A stretch of 64,000 bases of DNA, from assembly GCA_964211495.1 (NCBI GenBank), contig CAXORL010000002.1:248001-312000 (forward strand), written 5' to 3'. Below the pieces are notes generated by a model that was not told where the DNA came from, did not search any database, and saw nothing but the letters and a program-made list of their open reading frames with translations. Shown piece by piece: positions 24,432 through 33,528 of the stretch (the stretch's first letter is position 1; the number at the start of each line of letters is the position of its first letter). A program made the translations under genes and the position numbers. The DNA comes from Faucicola osloensis_B. GTDB taxonomy: Bacteria; Pseudomonadota; Gammaproteobacteria; Pseudomonadales; Moraxellaceae.

Positions 24432-26807
24432 TTAAGCACATTTTTTCAGCCTAACCGACACGGTTTTAAAGGCAGGCATGCCTGATTTTTTATCAAAATC
24501 TGTCATCGCAATCAGTGGATTGGCTTCAGGGTAGTACATGGCTAGATTGCCTTTAGGAATTTCATACAAAATGACTTGAAAGCCTGTGATTTTTCGCTCA
24601 ATACCATCGCCGTATTCACTTTGGATAGTCACCTTATCACCTGCTTTTAAATCCAATCTATCAGCATCATCAGCATTCATAAAAATTACTTGCCGCGTGT
24701 CAAAAACGTTGCGATAGCGGTCATCCAACCCATAAATGGTGGTATTGAATTGGTCATGAGAACGGATACTGGTTAGTGTTAATAAATCATCGGGCTGAGC
24801 CGTCAATTTATCTGCATAAATCTCGGTTAACGGTGTAAAGAAAAAGGTGGCTTTACCAGATTGGGTCTGCCATTCATAACGGTTGGCAGGATGCGGTAGA
24901 TGAAAGCCTTGTTTGGTATAGACTTTTTGGTTAAAGTTATCAAAGCCTTCAATGGCTTTAGCAATGTCATTACGAATTCGGTCGTAATCTTCTACATACC
25001 AAGCCCAACGAATCGGGCTATGCCTAAGTGTAGCCGCAGCGATACTTGCGATAATCTCAGTTTCAGCGCGCAATTTATGTGAAACAGGCTGACGCGCTCC
25101 TTGTGACAACACCACATTACACATGGAATCTTCAATACTAATGTATTGGTTATTGTCGCCTTGCTTATCAATTTCTGTTCGTCCTAAACAAGGTAAAATA
25201 ATGGCTTCTTTACCATGAATCAAGTGGCTACGATTGAGCTTGGTCTGTATCTGTACCGTTAACTCACAGCCGCGAATACCCGCTTCTGTACGTGCTTTAT
25301 CGGGGGTTGCCACTGCAAAATTGCCCGCTAGGCTCATAAATACTTTAACCTTGCCTTGTTGCATGGCTTCAAGGGTCTCTACAACGTTATAGCCATGCGC
25401 TCTAGGGGACTTAATGCCAAAAACTTTGTCGATTTGATCAAGTAGCTTATCTGAAGGCTTGTCCCATACACCCATGGTACGGTTACCTTGAACATTACTA
25501 TGCCCACGAATCGGCGCAAGTCCCGTCCCTGTCTTGCCAATATGCCCCATAACCAAGGCTAAATTTGCCAACATATGCACATTGTCCGTACCATGACGAT
25601 GCTGGGTGATGCCCATACACCATGTTAAAATAGGACGTTTACTCTCTCGATAAAGCTGGGCTAGTTGCTCAATTTGCTGCGCGTCTAACCCTGTAATATG
25701 ATAAATGGTTTGCCAATCGGTCGCCCTTACCCCTGCAATCATTTCATCAAAGCCTACGGTCTGGGCTTGAATAAAGTCATGATCAAAAATAGCGGCTTTA
25801 ACGTTATCCCGTGCCTCGCGATCCCAATTATCTAAATGCTTGAGTATGCCCGTCATTAACGCATAGTCTGAGCCAATGTTTAGCTGGAAAAAATAGTGAC
25901 TAAGTGGCGTGCTACCATTTGTCAGCATTTGGCTTGGGCGTTTTGGATCTTGAAAACGGGTAAGTCCCCGCTCTTTAAGCGGATTAATCACAATGATTTT
26001 GCCACCACGCTCAGCGACATTTGCCAATGTTTCTAGCATACGTGGGTGATTGGTACCTGGATTATGCCCAAAACTCCACACGCTGTCACAATGCTCAAAG
26101 TCATCCATTATGATGGTTGCTTTACCTAAGCCGATACTATCTTTTAACCCCACACTGCTTGCTTCATGGCACATATTGGAGCAATCTGGCATATTGTTCG
26201 TGCCATAGCATTTGGTAAATAACTGATACAAAAACGACGCTTCATTACTGGCTCGACCAGAGGTATAAAAGACAGCTTCATTCGGGTCATCCAATCGATT
26301 GAGATGACTGGCAATCAACTGATAAGCAGCTTCCCATTCGATGGGTTCGTACTCATCAGTCGCCGCATTGTACTGCATAGGCTCAGTCAAGCGTCCTTGG
26401 TTTTCCAAGAAATAATCACTTTGCGCGAGCAGTTCAGTGACGGTATATTTGGCAAAAAAATCAGCCGTCACAGTTTTTTTGGTGGTTTCAAATGCCGTTG
26501 CTTTAGCCCCATTTTCACAAAAATTAATGGGCTTTTTTTTGCCGTTTGGAAATGCACAACTTGGGCACTTAGTGCCAAATGGCTGATTTAGGTCTAATAA
26601 TGTGATTGGTGCACGGGTCAATGCCTGCTGCTTTCGCATATTACCTTGCACGTCTATCAACGCACCCCAACCCCCAGCTGGCCTAATAAGCGCATCAAGT
26701 TTATTATCGGTTTGGTTCAAATCGGTGGTATGAGTCAAACCATGAGGAAGATTGACATAGTCAAAAATTTGATTCGTCAACGTATGGAAGGGTTGCATTA
26801 ATCGCAT
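24432..26807 (-). CDS. YdeP/FdhF-type molybdopterin oxidoreductase
   Basis: A 791-residue enzyme of the bis-MGD molybdopterin family closest to E. coli YdeP, a putative formate-dehydrogenase-like protein. An N-terminal iron-sulfur segment (TKCPSCAF ... NFCENGAKA, near residues 75-100) is followed by the cofactor domains: DCSNMCHEASSVG near 210, IMDDFEHCDSVWSFGHNPG near 235, GMITQHRHG-type histidines near 400, GHIGKTGTGLAPIRGHSNVQG near 420, and a C-terminal molydopterin-dinucleotide domain with SIRSHDQFNTTIYG. It lacks a Tat leader, so it is cytoplasmic. Start at ATG 26807 (GGAAAA upstream) rather than 18 codons earlier. An IS element ends 35 bases before this start. No fdhD gene is visible; its true substrate is unproven. 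Confidence 0.87.
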   Translation of the reverse strand: MRLMQPFHTLTNQIFDYVNLPHGLTHTTDLNQTDNKLDALIRPAGGWGALIDVQGNMRKQQALTRAPITLLDLNQPFGTKCPSCAFPNGKKKPINFCENGAKATAFETTKKTVTADFFAKYTVTELLAQSDYFLENQGRLTEPMQYNAATDEYEPIEWEAAYQLIASHLNRLDDPNEAVFYTSGRASNEASFLYQLFTKCYGTNNMPDCSNMCHEASSVGLKDSIGLGKATIIMDDFEHCDSVWSFGHNPGTNHPRMLETLANVAERGGKIIVINPLKERGLTRFQDPKRPSQMLTNGSTPLSHYFFQLNIGSDYALMTGILKHLDNWDREARDNVKAAIFDHDFIQAQTVGFDEMIAGVRATDWQTIYHITGLDAQQIEQLAQLYRESKRPILTWCMGITQHRHGTDNVHMLANLALVMGHIGKTGTGLAPIRGHSNVQGNRTMGVWDKPSDKLLDQIDKVFGIKSPRAHGYNVVETLEAMQQGKVKVFMSLAGNFAVATPDKARTEAGIRGCELTVQIQTKLNRSHLIHGKEAIILPCLGRTEIDKQGDNNQYISIEDSMCNVVLSQGARQPVSHKLRAETEIIASIAAATLRHSPIRWAWYVEDYDRIRNDIAKAIEGFDNFNQKVYTKQGFHLPHPANRYEWQTQSGKATFFFTPLTEIYADKLTAQPDDLLTLTSIRSHDQFNTTIYGLDDRYRNVFDTRQVIFMNADDADRLDLKAGDKVTIQSEYGDGIERKITGFQVILYEIPKGNLAMYYPEANPLIAMTDFDKKSGMPAFKTVSVRLKKCA

Positions 26808-26842
26808 GGCGTTTTCCAAAATATTTGAGGAGAGATAAATTA

Positions 26843-26859
26843 GAAACCTTTGCACTAAC
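26843..26859 (+). repeat. Left terminal inverted repeat of the IS5-like element
   Basis: Seventeen bases that match the complement of 28076-28092 at 15 positions. Confidence 0.75.
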
Positions 26860-26926
26860 AAATAAACAAAAGTTTGTAAAAGTGATATAATACAGTAAAG
26901 TCAAAAAGATAGCAAAAGACACGAAT

Positions 26927-27919
26927 ATGGCATGGAAACAAACAGGGCAACTCTCCCTAGCAGACAGTCTCATCAATGGTCATAAAGCCATTGAAGAACT
27001 TGATGAACTACACAACCTTATCAACTGGCAAACTATCGAGCAAACCTTACGCCACGTTCATAGCAGTGACCGTGGCGAAAGTGCCTTTCACCCTGTCATC
27101 ATGTTTAAAATCTTACTACTACAAAAACTCTATAACCTATCCGACCCAGCCATGGAAAAACAACTGGCAAGAGATTTACTATTTCGTCGCTTTGTTGGTC
27201 TATCGCTTACCGATAACGTACCCGACCACAGCACCATCTGGCGATACCACAAACACTTAGGTGAACTTTGACTCATTGAACCCTTATTCAACCAAATCAG
27301 TCAACAACTAGCCGAGCAAAATATCATCATCAAAGCAGGCAGTGTTAGCATCATTGATGCCAGTATCGTTGAAGCCAAAAACAAACGAGCTAAAAAAGGC
27401 AAACATACCGACAATACCCAAGATAACGAAGCTGCCTACGTCAGTAAAAAAGACAGCACAGGCAAAGTAAAAACCACCTACGGCTTTAAAACCCATCTTA
27501 ATTGTGATGAAGACAGCTTTGTCAAAAAGATTCAAACTACCCCAGCCAATGTCCATGATTCACAATGTTTTACCACGCTTTTAACAGGTGATGAATCAGC
27601 CGTTTACGCCGACAGTGCGTATAAAAGCCAAGCCCATGACGACAATCTTGCCGAGCATGAACCGCCTATCAAAAATCATATCCATGATAGGGCATGGCGT
27701 AATACACCACTTACCGAACAACAGAAACGTACCAATACCCAAAAGAGCCAAACCAGAAATACGGTAGAACGGGTATTCGGTCATTTTAAATTACATTATG
27801 GGATGAGCAGGGCTCGTCATCTTGGCTTAATGCAATTTCATACCAGTACATTGCTTGCTAGCATTGTGCATAATTTAAAAACTGCCCTAGATTTGAAGCG
27901 AAAATACGGACTATCTTAG
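26927..27919 (+). pseudogene. IS5-family transposase interrupted by one TGA
   Basis: One frame of 331 codons, broken only by TGA at 27269-27271 (codon 115) and ending at TAG 27917-27919. The N-terminal DUF772-like domain (SAFHPVIMFKILLLQKLYNLSD, FRRFVGLSL, VPDHSTIWRYH) is before the stop; the catalytic part follows, with IIDASIVEAKNKR (first Asp), VYADSAYKS (second Asp) and NTVERVFGHFK (Glu). All DDE residues are intact, so a single substitution (for instance from CGA or TGG) accounts for the damage. Without read-through no full transposase is made; the rest of the frame is clean, so the mutation seems recent. Confidence 0.88.
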
Positions 27920-28075
27920 GATTATTGTGTCTGTTGGTTGGCAAAACTAGCCAATAGACGTTAATTTACTGCAATTTAGGAGACTTTTATGCCAATTCGG
28001 TGACTTTTTTCGCTTTTTTAACACCAATTCCAGTTTTTAGTTGAGTTTGAAATTGGTGTCGACAGAAGGTCGCTG

Positions 28076-28092
28076 GTTTGTGCAAAGGTCTC
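28076..28092 (-). repeat. Right terminal inverted repeat of the IS5-like element
   Basis: Complement of the left repeat at 15 of 17 positions; followed by TAA. Confidence 0.75.
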
Positions 28093-28111
28093 TAACAATT
28101 AAAAAACCATG

Positions 28112-28142
28112 AAAAAAACGCCTGTAGCTACAGACGTTTTTT
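28112..28142 (-). terminator. Terminator after acs
   Basis: AAAAAAACGCCTGTAG pairs with CTACAGACGTTTTTT, one mismatch, with T-run on the minus strand; lies 15 bases past the acs stop and just outside the IS element. Confidence 0.8.
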
Positions 28143-28157
28143 AAATTTGGTAAGCTA

Positions 28158-30107
28158 TTAAGCAGGTTGTTTATCGGCCTTAACCACATTGATAAGGTTA
28201 TCAACCACCTCTGGTTCCGCCAAGGTTGAAGTATCGCCTAAACCTTCAAATTCATGCGCGGCAAGTTTACGCAGAATACGGCGCATGATTTTACCGGAGC
28301 GCGTTTTTGGTAAGGCTTCGACCAAATATAGCGAGTCTAAGTTGGCGATTGGACCAATCTCACCACGGACATGACGGTTGATTTCCCCTTTAAGCATCTC
28401 GCTTGGCTCTTCGCCTGATTTTAAGATGACGTAAGCGGCAACGCCTTGACCTTTAAGCTCATGCGGCATACCGACAATAGCTGCTTCAGCGACGGAAGGA
28501 TGCGATACTAACGCACTTTCAATCTCTGCCGTACCTAGGCGGTGACCAGAGACGTTTAAGACATCATCCACACGACCTGTGATCCAATAATGACCGTCTT
28601 CATCGCGCAGGGCACCATCACCTGTGAAGTAAGCGCCTGGATAGGTGCTAAAGTAAGTTTCTAAGAAGCGTTTATGGTCTCCCCAAATGGTACGCATTTG
28701 ACCTGGCCAACTGTCTTTGATGATTAAGTTGCCTTCGGCAGCGCCCGTTAATTCAGCACCTTCGGCATCGACAATCGCTGGCATGACGCCATACAATGGA
28801 TTCATCGCGGAGCCTGGTTTGAGATCAACCGTATTGGGGATTGGCGTCATCAAAATACCCCCGGTTTCAGTTTGCCACCAAGTATCGACAATCGGACAAC
28901 GTCCTTCGCCCACCACGTTATAGTACCAGTTCCAAGCTTCAGGATTGATAGGTTCACCCACCGAGCCCAACAGACGTAAGCTGGAACGGTTTGATTTACG
29001 GACGTAATCATCGCCTTCTTTCATCATCGCGCGAATGGCGGTTGGCGCAGTGTACAAGATGGTAACGTCATGCTTGTCAACGATATGGCCGATACGCGCC
29101 CAATCTGGGTACTGTGGCACCCCTTCAAACATCACGGTTGTTGTGCCATTGGCAAGCGGTCCATACACCACATAGGTGTGACCAGTGACCCAGCCCACAT
29201 CGGCGGTACACCAAAATACGTCATTGTCTTTGATATCAAATACATCACGGAAGGTGGATAGCGCATAGGTCAAATAACCACCGGTGGTGTGTACCACGCC
29301 TTTGGGCTTGCCAGTTGAGCCTGAGGTGTAAAGCAAAAATAGCGGGTCTTCGGCATTCATTGGCTCTGGTGGACAGTCTTCAGAGGCGTTGTCAATTAAG
29401 TTGTGATACCAAATATCGCGGCGACCACTCATTGGGATGGATTCACCGGTACGATACACCACAATGACCTTTTCAACACATTCGGTGCCGTCATGGTCTA
29501 GCGCACGATCCACATTTTGTTTAAGCGGCGTATGTTTACCGCCACGCACAGATTCATCAGCGGTAATGACAATTTTTGATTGGCTATCGATGATACGGCT
29601 GGCTAGACTGTCTGCTGAAAACCCGCCGAATACCAATGAGTGAACCGCACCAATCCGCGCACAAGCCAGCATCGCAACCGCCGCTTCAGGAATCATCGGT
29701 AAATAAATGGTGACGCGGTCGCCTTTTTTGACGCCTTTACGACGCAGTGCGCTACCAAGGCGGCATACTTCTGAATGTAGCTCTTTGTATGAGATAATTT
29801 TATGAAGTGAGGGGTGATCGCCTTCCCAAATAATCGCAGGCTTGTAAGGGTTTTCAGCAACGTGACGGTCAAGACAGTTGACCGATAGATTAAGCTCACC
29901 ATCTTCAAACCATTTAATGCTAAAATTGTTTAGGTCATAGTTGACGTTTTTGATTTTGGTGGGTTTTTTTATCCAATCAATCCATTCAGCGCGTTTTGCC
30001 CAAAACGCTTCGTTATTTTCCACAGATTCTTGATAGGTTTCGGCGTATTTTTGGGGAGTGGTATTGGCTTTAGCGGCAAATTCAGCGCTATGAGGGTAGC
30101 TCTTCAT
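28158..30107 (-). CDS. acs: Acetyl-CoA synthetase
   Basis: Activates acetate to acetyl-CoA through acetyl-AMP. The 649-residue ANL-superfamily enzyme shows the phosphate-binding loop YTSGSTGKPKGVVHTT near 264-279, WWQTETGG near 413, the TGDGALRDEDGHYW hinge region near 495, and the C-terminal PKTRSGKIMRR near 605 whose lysine is the known acetylation-control site. Length and N-terminal ENNEAFWAKRAEWIDW match Acs. AAGGAATGTTTT precedes the ATG. It stands alone with a 364-base upstream spacer and a strong terminator downstream; both fit an independently regulated acetate gene. Confidence 0.97.
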   Translation of the reverse strand: MKSYPHSAEFAAKANTTPQKYAETYQESVENNEAFWAKRAEWIDWIKKPTKIKNVNYDLNNFSIKWFEDGELNLSVNCLDRHVAENPYKPAIIWEGDHPSLHKIISYKELHSEVCRLGSALRRKGVKKGDRVTIYLPMIPEAAVAMLACARIGAVHSLVFGGFSADSLASRIIDSQSKIVITADESVRGGKHTPLKQNVDRALDHDGTECVEKVIVVYRTGESIPMSGRRDIWYHNLIDNASEDCPPEPMNAEDPLFLLYTSGSTGKPKGVVHTTGGYLTYALSTFRDVFDIKDNDVFWCTADVGWVTGHTYVVYGPLANGTTTVMFEGVPQYPDWARIGHIVDKHDVTILYTAPTAIRAMMKEGDDYVRKSNRSSLRLLGSVGEPINPEAWNWYYNVVGEGRCPIVDTWWQTETGGILMTPIPNTVDLKPGSAMNPLYGVMPAIVDAEGAELTGAAEGNLIIKDSWPGQMRTIWGDHKRFLETYFSTYPGAYFTGDGALRDEDGHYWITGRVDDVLNVSGHRLGTAEIESALVSHPSVAEAAIVGMPHELKGQGVAAYVILKSGEEPSEMLKGEINRHVRGEIGPIANLDSLYLVEALPKTRSGKIMRRILRKLAAHEFEGLGDTSTLAEPEVVDNLINVVKADKQPA

Positions 30108-30471
30108 AAAACATTCCTTGTTATGACAGGGTGGTGGGGTGATAATCTAACTGACTACGAACTGACAAACGGCTCAAATAGGTAGCGGGCTTAACTTAAA
30201 AAACAACATTTTCACGTTGATAAGCTAACATTGACAAGCTGGCAATAACACGGGGTATCAACAAACCATGAAACGAGCCATCAATAAACGTCCGCTCACT
30301 ATGAAAATGCAATACAATCTAATCCTTGATTCTAGAGTGCCTTTTCCTTAGTTTGGCAAAAAATCACAAATTTTGCAATGTTACTCAGGATATTTTTTTT
30401 AGAGCTTGGACAAATATCTTTATTGTAAGCGGATTCTCATTTGGTCTTTTACTTGATAAATAGCGGTCATC
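30108..30471. other. Divergent intergenic region between acs and the YhiN-type gene
   Basis: About 360 bases with no coding frame I trust. It must hold the promoters of the two divergent genes; I could not pick a convincing -35/-10 pair, CRP site or known RNA element by eye. Confidence 0.55.
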
Positions 30472-31824
30472 ATGCAGCAACAACATACTTCATCAAATAC
30501 TTCACCAAAGATTGACACGGTTCAAAATCACGCTGGGTCAACAAACGCACCGTCCACGCTTGCGTATGATGTCATCATCATCGGGGCAGGGGCATCAGGA
30601 CTATTTTGTGCATTGACAGCGGGCAAGCGCGGACGACGGGTACTGGTGGTAGATCATGCCAATAAAGCGGGCAAGAAAATCCTTATGAGTGGCGGTGGGC
30701 GCTGTAATTTTACCAACTATGACATTGAGCCCAAGCATTATTTAAGTAGCAATCCGCACTTTTGCAAATCGGCATTGTCCCGCTATCTAAATTGGGATTT
30801 TATTGGCATGGTTAGCCAGTATCAGATTCCCTATCATGAGCGTGAGCATGGGCAACTGTTTTGTGATACCTCTGCCAATGATATTTTGCAAATGCTACTG
30901 ACTGAGTGCCGTGCCAACCAAGTAACTATTCAACTAAAAACCACCATCCAGCAAATCCAAGCGTTACCCGACAATACGGGGTTTGTCTTAACTGTCAATC
31001 AACCAGCTAGTCAACAACCTCATCAACAGGCTAATCAAGCAGCCAATCAAAAAAGTAGCGAGCATACCTTAACTTGTCACTCATTGGTAGTCGCCACAGG
31101 CGGGCTGTCAATTCCGACCATGGGTGCGACAGGATTTGGTTACCAGGTAGCGCAGCAATTTGGGCATACCATTGTGCCAACATCGGCAGGACTAGTACCA
31201 TTTACTTTTACTGATAAGATTGGCGATGCGATTAAATCGTTATCGGGGGTTAGTTTTGAGGTCATTGCGTTTAACGAGCGTATCAGTTTTAGGTTGCCCA
31301 TGCTATTTACCCATCGCGGTTTATCCGGGCCTGCGATGTTACAGCTATCGAATTATTGGCACGTGGGCGAGCCGATTTTTATCAATTTATTCCCAAGCCT
31401 TGATATGGCAGCATTTTTAGCCGAGCAAAAAAAACAGCACCCAAAACAGCTCATCAGAACCGTGCTAAATGACCACATAGGCGTGGCGGCGTTACCTAAA
31501 AAAGTGATTGCTACTTTGCAAAATTTATTGTGGCAAGACATGGCTGAGACTGAGCTTGCCAATATTAAAGACGAGAAGTTAGCGCAGCTTGGTGAGCAGC
31601 TCAATGCTTGGCGTTTGACGCCATCAGGCACTGAAGGCTATCGTACGGCTGAGGTCACCCGTGGTGGCGTTGCTACTGATAAAGTCTCCTCAAAAACCAT
31701 GCAAAGTCAGTTACAACCGAATTTGTATTTCATCGGCGAGGTGCTTGATGTTACTGGTTGGCTAGGTGGCTACAATTTCCAGTGGGCTTGGGCAAGCGGG
31801 TTTGTGGCTGGCGAAGTGGTTTAG
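30472..31824 (+). CDS. HI0933/YhiN-family FAD-dependent oxidoreductase
   Basis: Putative flavoprotein of 450 residues. An FAD-binding Rossmann motif VIIIGAGASGLFCALTAGKRG sits near residues 34-54, followed by the family-specific GKKILMSGGGRCNFTN near 65-80. A second dinucleotide-type stretch LVVATGGLSIPTMGATGFGY lies near 202-221, and the C-terminal EVLDVTGWLGGYNFQWAWASG closes the FAD site. The family is widespread and uncharacterised biochemically. The first 35 residues are polar and poorly conserved. A low-complexity Gln/Asn-rich insert is visible near residues 178-196. No functional partner adjoins it. Confidence 0.9.
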   Translation: MQQQHTSSNTSPKIDTVQNHAGSTNAPSTLAYDVIIIGAGASGLFCALTAGKRGRRVLVVDHANKAGKKILMSGGGRCNFTNYDIEPKHYLSSNPHFCKSALSRYLNWDFIGMVSQYQIPYHEREHGQLFCDTSANDILQMLLTECRANQVTIQLKTTIQQIQALPDNTGFVLTVNQPASQQPHQQANQAANQKSSEHTLTCHSLVVATGGLSIPTMGATGFGYQVAQQFGHTIVPTSAGLVPFTFTDKIGDAIKSLSGVSFEVIAFNERISFRLPMLFTHRGLSGPAMLQLSNYWHVGEPIFINLFPSLDMAAFLAEQKKQHPKQLIRTVLNDHIGVAALPKKVIATLQNLLWQDMAETELANIKDEKLAQLGEQLNAWRLTPSGTEGYRTAEVTRGGVATDKVSSKTMQSQLQPNLYFIGEVLDVTGWLGGYNFQWAWASGFVAGEVV

Positions 31825-31910
31825 CTATAAATATAAAATGAAAGAGGTTTAGCTATAAAATGGTTTAGGTTTGAAGTGGATTAGGTATTGATAAACCTAA
31901 AAAAACGGTT

Positions 31911-31939
31911 AAAAAAGGCATCAGCAAAATGCCTTTTTT
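31911..31939. terminator. Bidirectional terminator
   Basis: AAAAAAGGCAT (31911-31921) pairs with ATGCCTTTTTT (31929-31939), loop of 7, between two convergent genes. Confidence 0.88.
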
Positions 31940-31991
31940 AGTTTAACCGATTTATTTTAACGCATTTACTTTAATCAAGTTTGGTGGGTGT

Positions 31992-32720
31992 TTAGTGTTG
32001 GCGGGCAACCGGTTGTTGCAGTGCTTGAGGTAGCTCAAGAATGGTCAGATTACTGGCGGCAATATCATCGGGACGTGCCACGACCAAGGCTTCAAAACCT
32101 GTGTCAGTGGCAATGCTATTGACCACATCGACACTGCCAATTTTTTCACCTGCGTTAGGTTTATCACCGGTACCTGCTACGCGGTGGAGCCAAGCTTTCG
32201 GGCTGGCTTTAAAATATAACCGTGCAATGATTTCTTGACCTAAATAACAGCCCTTATCGTAGTCAACACCGCCTTGTTGGTGTAGACGCAACTCTTGGGG
32301 TTGCCACAAGCCTGCGGTGGCTTTGACAATCCAGTAATTGCCTGTAGCAATACTCGCTTTTTGCCATGCTTTGCGGTTAACTTCGGTGTCTGAGCCATTG
32401 TCTGATTCGCTAAAACTAGGTACCCCATTGTCAACAACCGCAAAAATATCACGTGGGGCTGATAGGGTAAGTTTTGAGAACGCCGCATATTTTTTGATAT
32501 GCTTGGCAAACTCATCGGCACAGTCTTGGCTGATGACGATTTGGTAAGCGTCATCCGCTATTTTCCTAATCCAAATACCCAACGCAACTCGCCCTTTGAG
32601 ATTGCTAATCGCGGTCGCTTGGTATTGTTCGCTGAGTTTAGTGATGTTGCAGGTTACTTGTCCTTGCAAGAATTTTTGGGCATCGGCACCGGTTATATCA
32701 AAGACGACGAAATCTGTCAT
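31992..32720 (-). CDS. YgfZ/GcvT-like folate-binding protein
   Basis: A 242-residue protein of the YgfZ/COG0354 family, tetrahydrofolate-dependent factors that help assemble or repair some iron-sulfur proteins. The signature KGCYLGQE is present near residue 176 (DYDKGCYLGQEIIARLYF) with its conserved cysteine, and the N-terminal FLQGQVTCNITKL and LKGRVALGIWIRK strands match. I use ATG 32720 since the extra 24 upstream codons are unlike the family and AAAAGAGAG lies before it. It is shorter than E. coli YgfZ (about 326), with a reduced C-terminal domain. Confidence 0.88.
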   Translation of the reverse strand: MTDFVVFDITGADAQKFLQGQVTCNITKLSEQYQATAISNLKGRVALGIWIRKIADDAYQIVISQDCADEFAKHIKKYAAFSKLTLSAPRDIFAVVDNGVPSFSESDNGSDTEVNRKAWQKASIATGNYWIVKATAGLWQPQELRLHQQGGVDYDKGCYLGQEIIARLYFKASPKAWLHRVAGTGDKPNAGEKIGSVDVVNSIATDTGFEALVVARPDDIAASNLTILELPQALQQPVARQH

Positions 32721-32973
32721 GGTGGCTCTCTTTTTATTTGCTAAAAAAATTATAATCAAAGTTTTGCACAATTGGGCTCGGACTGCAATCATGCTTTATT
32801 AGGTTATGCTTGATTAAATGCTGGTTTAAGTCCTGCTTGACTAAATGCTATTAGTAGGTCATTTGTCAGAGGGTTTTCTGTACTAGCTGATTACTATTAT
32901 TGGGGCGACTTATCGCGTACAATACATCAATTAACGACCATTAAATTTTTTCTCAGATAATTGAGCGTGTGCT

Positions 32974-33339
32974 ATGAGTTTACCTGCCTGTCCCCCATGC
33001 CCCAAGTGTAAAGAAAATTATACATACCAAGATGGTGATTTACTGATTTGCCCAATGTGTGGCTTTGAAGCAGAGCAGCAAGCATGGCAAGCGGGTGAAA
33101 CTGAAGCAGCCAGCGAACAAGTTATTAAAGATGCCGTCGGCAATGTGCTACAAGATGGGGATAGTGTGACGGTTATTAAAGACTTAAAAGTCAAAGGCGC
33201 AAGCACCCCCATTAAAGTTGGCACTAAAGTCAAATCCATTCGTCTGCTCCATGATGCTGCTGATGATCATGATATTGATTGTAAAATTGACGGTTTTGGC
33301 GCCATGAAACTCAAATCCAGCGTTGTCAAAAAAGCCTAG
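32974..33339 (+). CDS. PhnA/YjdM-type zinc-ribbon protein
   Basis: A 121-residue soluble protein matching the YjdM family (formerly called PhnA). It has an N-terminal zinc ribbon (CPKCKENYTYQDGDLLICPMCGFE, cysteines near residues 9, 12, 27 and 30) and an SH3-like C-terminal domain (LQDGDSVTVIKDLKVKG ... IKVGTKVKSIRL, GFGAMKLKSSVVKKA). Despite the historical name, a role in phosphonate use is not supported in general and no phn genes are nearby. ATG 32974 lies after a weak ribosome-binding site. The length is slightly above the E. coli protein (111). Confidence 0.92.
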   Translation: MSLPACPPCPKCKENYTYQDGDLLICPMCGFEAEQQAWQAGETEAASEQVIKDAVGNVLQDGDSVTVIKDLKVKGASTPIKVGTKVKSIRLLHDAADDHDIDCKIDGFGAMKLKSSVVKKA

Positions 33340-33528
33340 TTTGGGGAGGGTTTGGGCTTTGTTTGGGGCTTTGCGTTTGCAACAGACATTGACACCCAAA
33401 GCTTATCTTTTTTTATGATCTCCCAAAAGCTGTCACGATAAATTCAGTAGGTGATTGTAGAAAAATACGTTACAATAAGGCTATTTTTCTACAAATTTAA
33501 TCATATACTTTTTTGTTAGTAGGTAATT

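Larger units (their letters stand above)
26843..28092 (+). mobile_element. IS5-family insertion sequence
   Basis: Bounded by imperfect inverted repeats: 26843-26859 (GAAACCTTTGCACTAAC) and the complement of 28076-28092 (GAGACCTTTGCACAAAC), 15 of 17 matching. Encodes a DDE transposase with IS5-type motifs. Flanking trinucleotides are TTA (left) and TAA (right), so there is no clean target duplication; the copy is old or recombined. A 9-base hairpin (28021-28029 with 28051-28059) lies in the 170-base noncoding 3' part. The element lies between the molybdo-enzyme gene and acs, and its transposase is nonsense-interrupted. Confidence 0.8.

Noticed and set aside
26843..28092. Transposase made by programmed frameshifting
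   Set aside because: Both halves are in the same frame; the interruption is a simple TGA, not a frame change.
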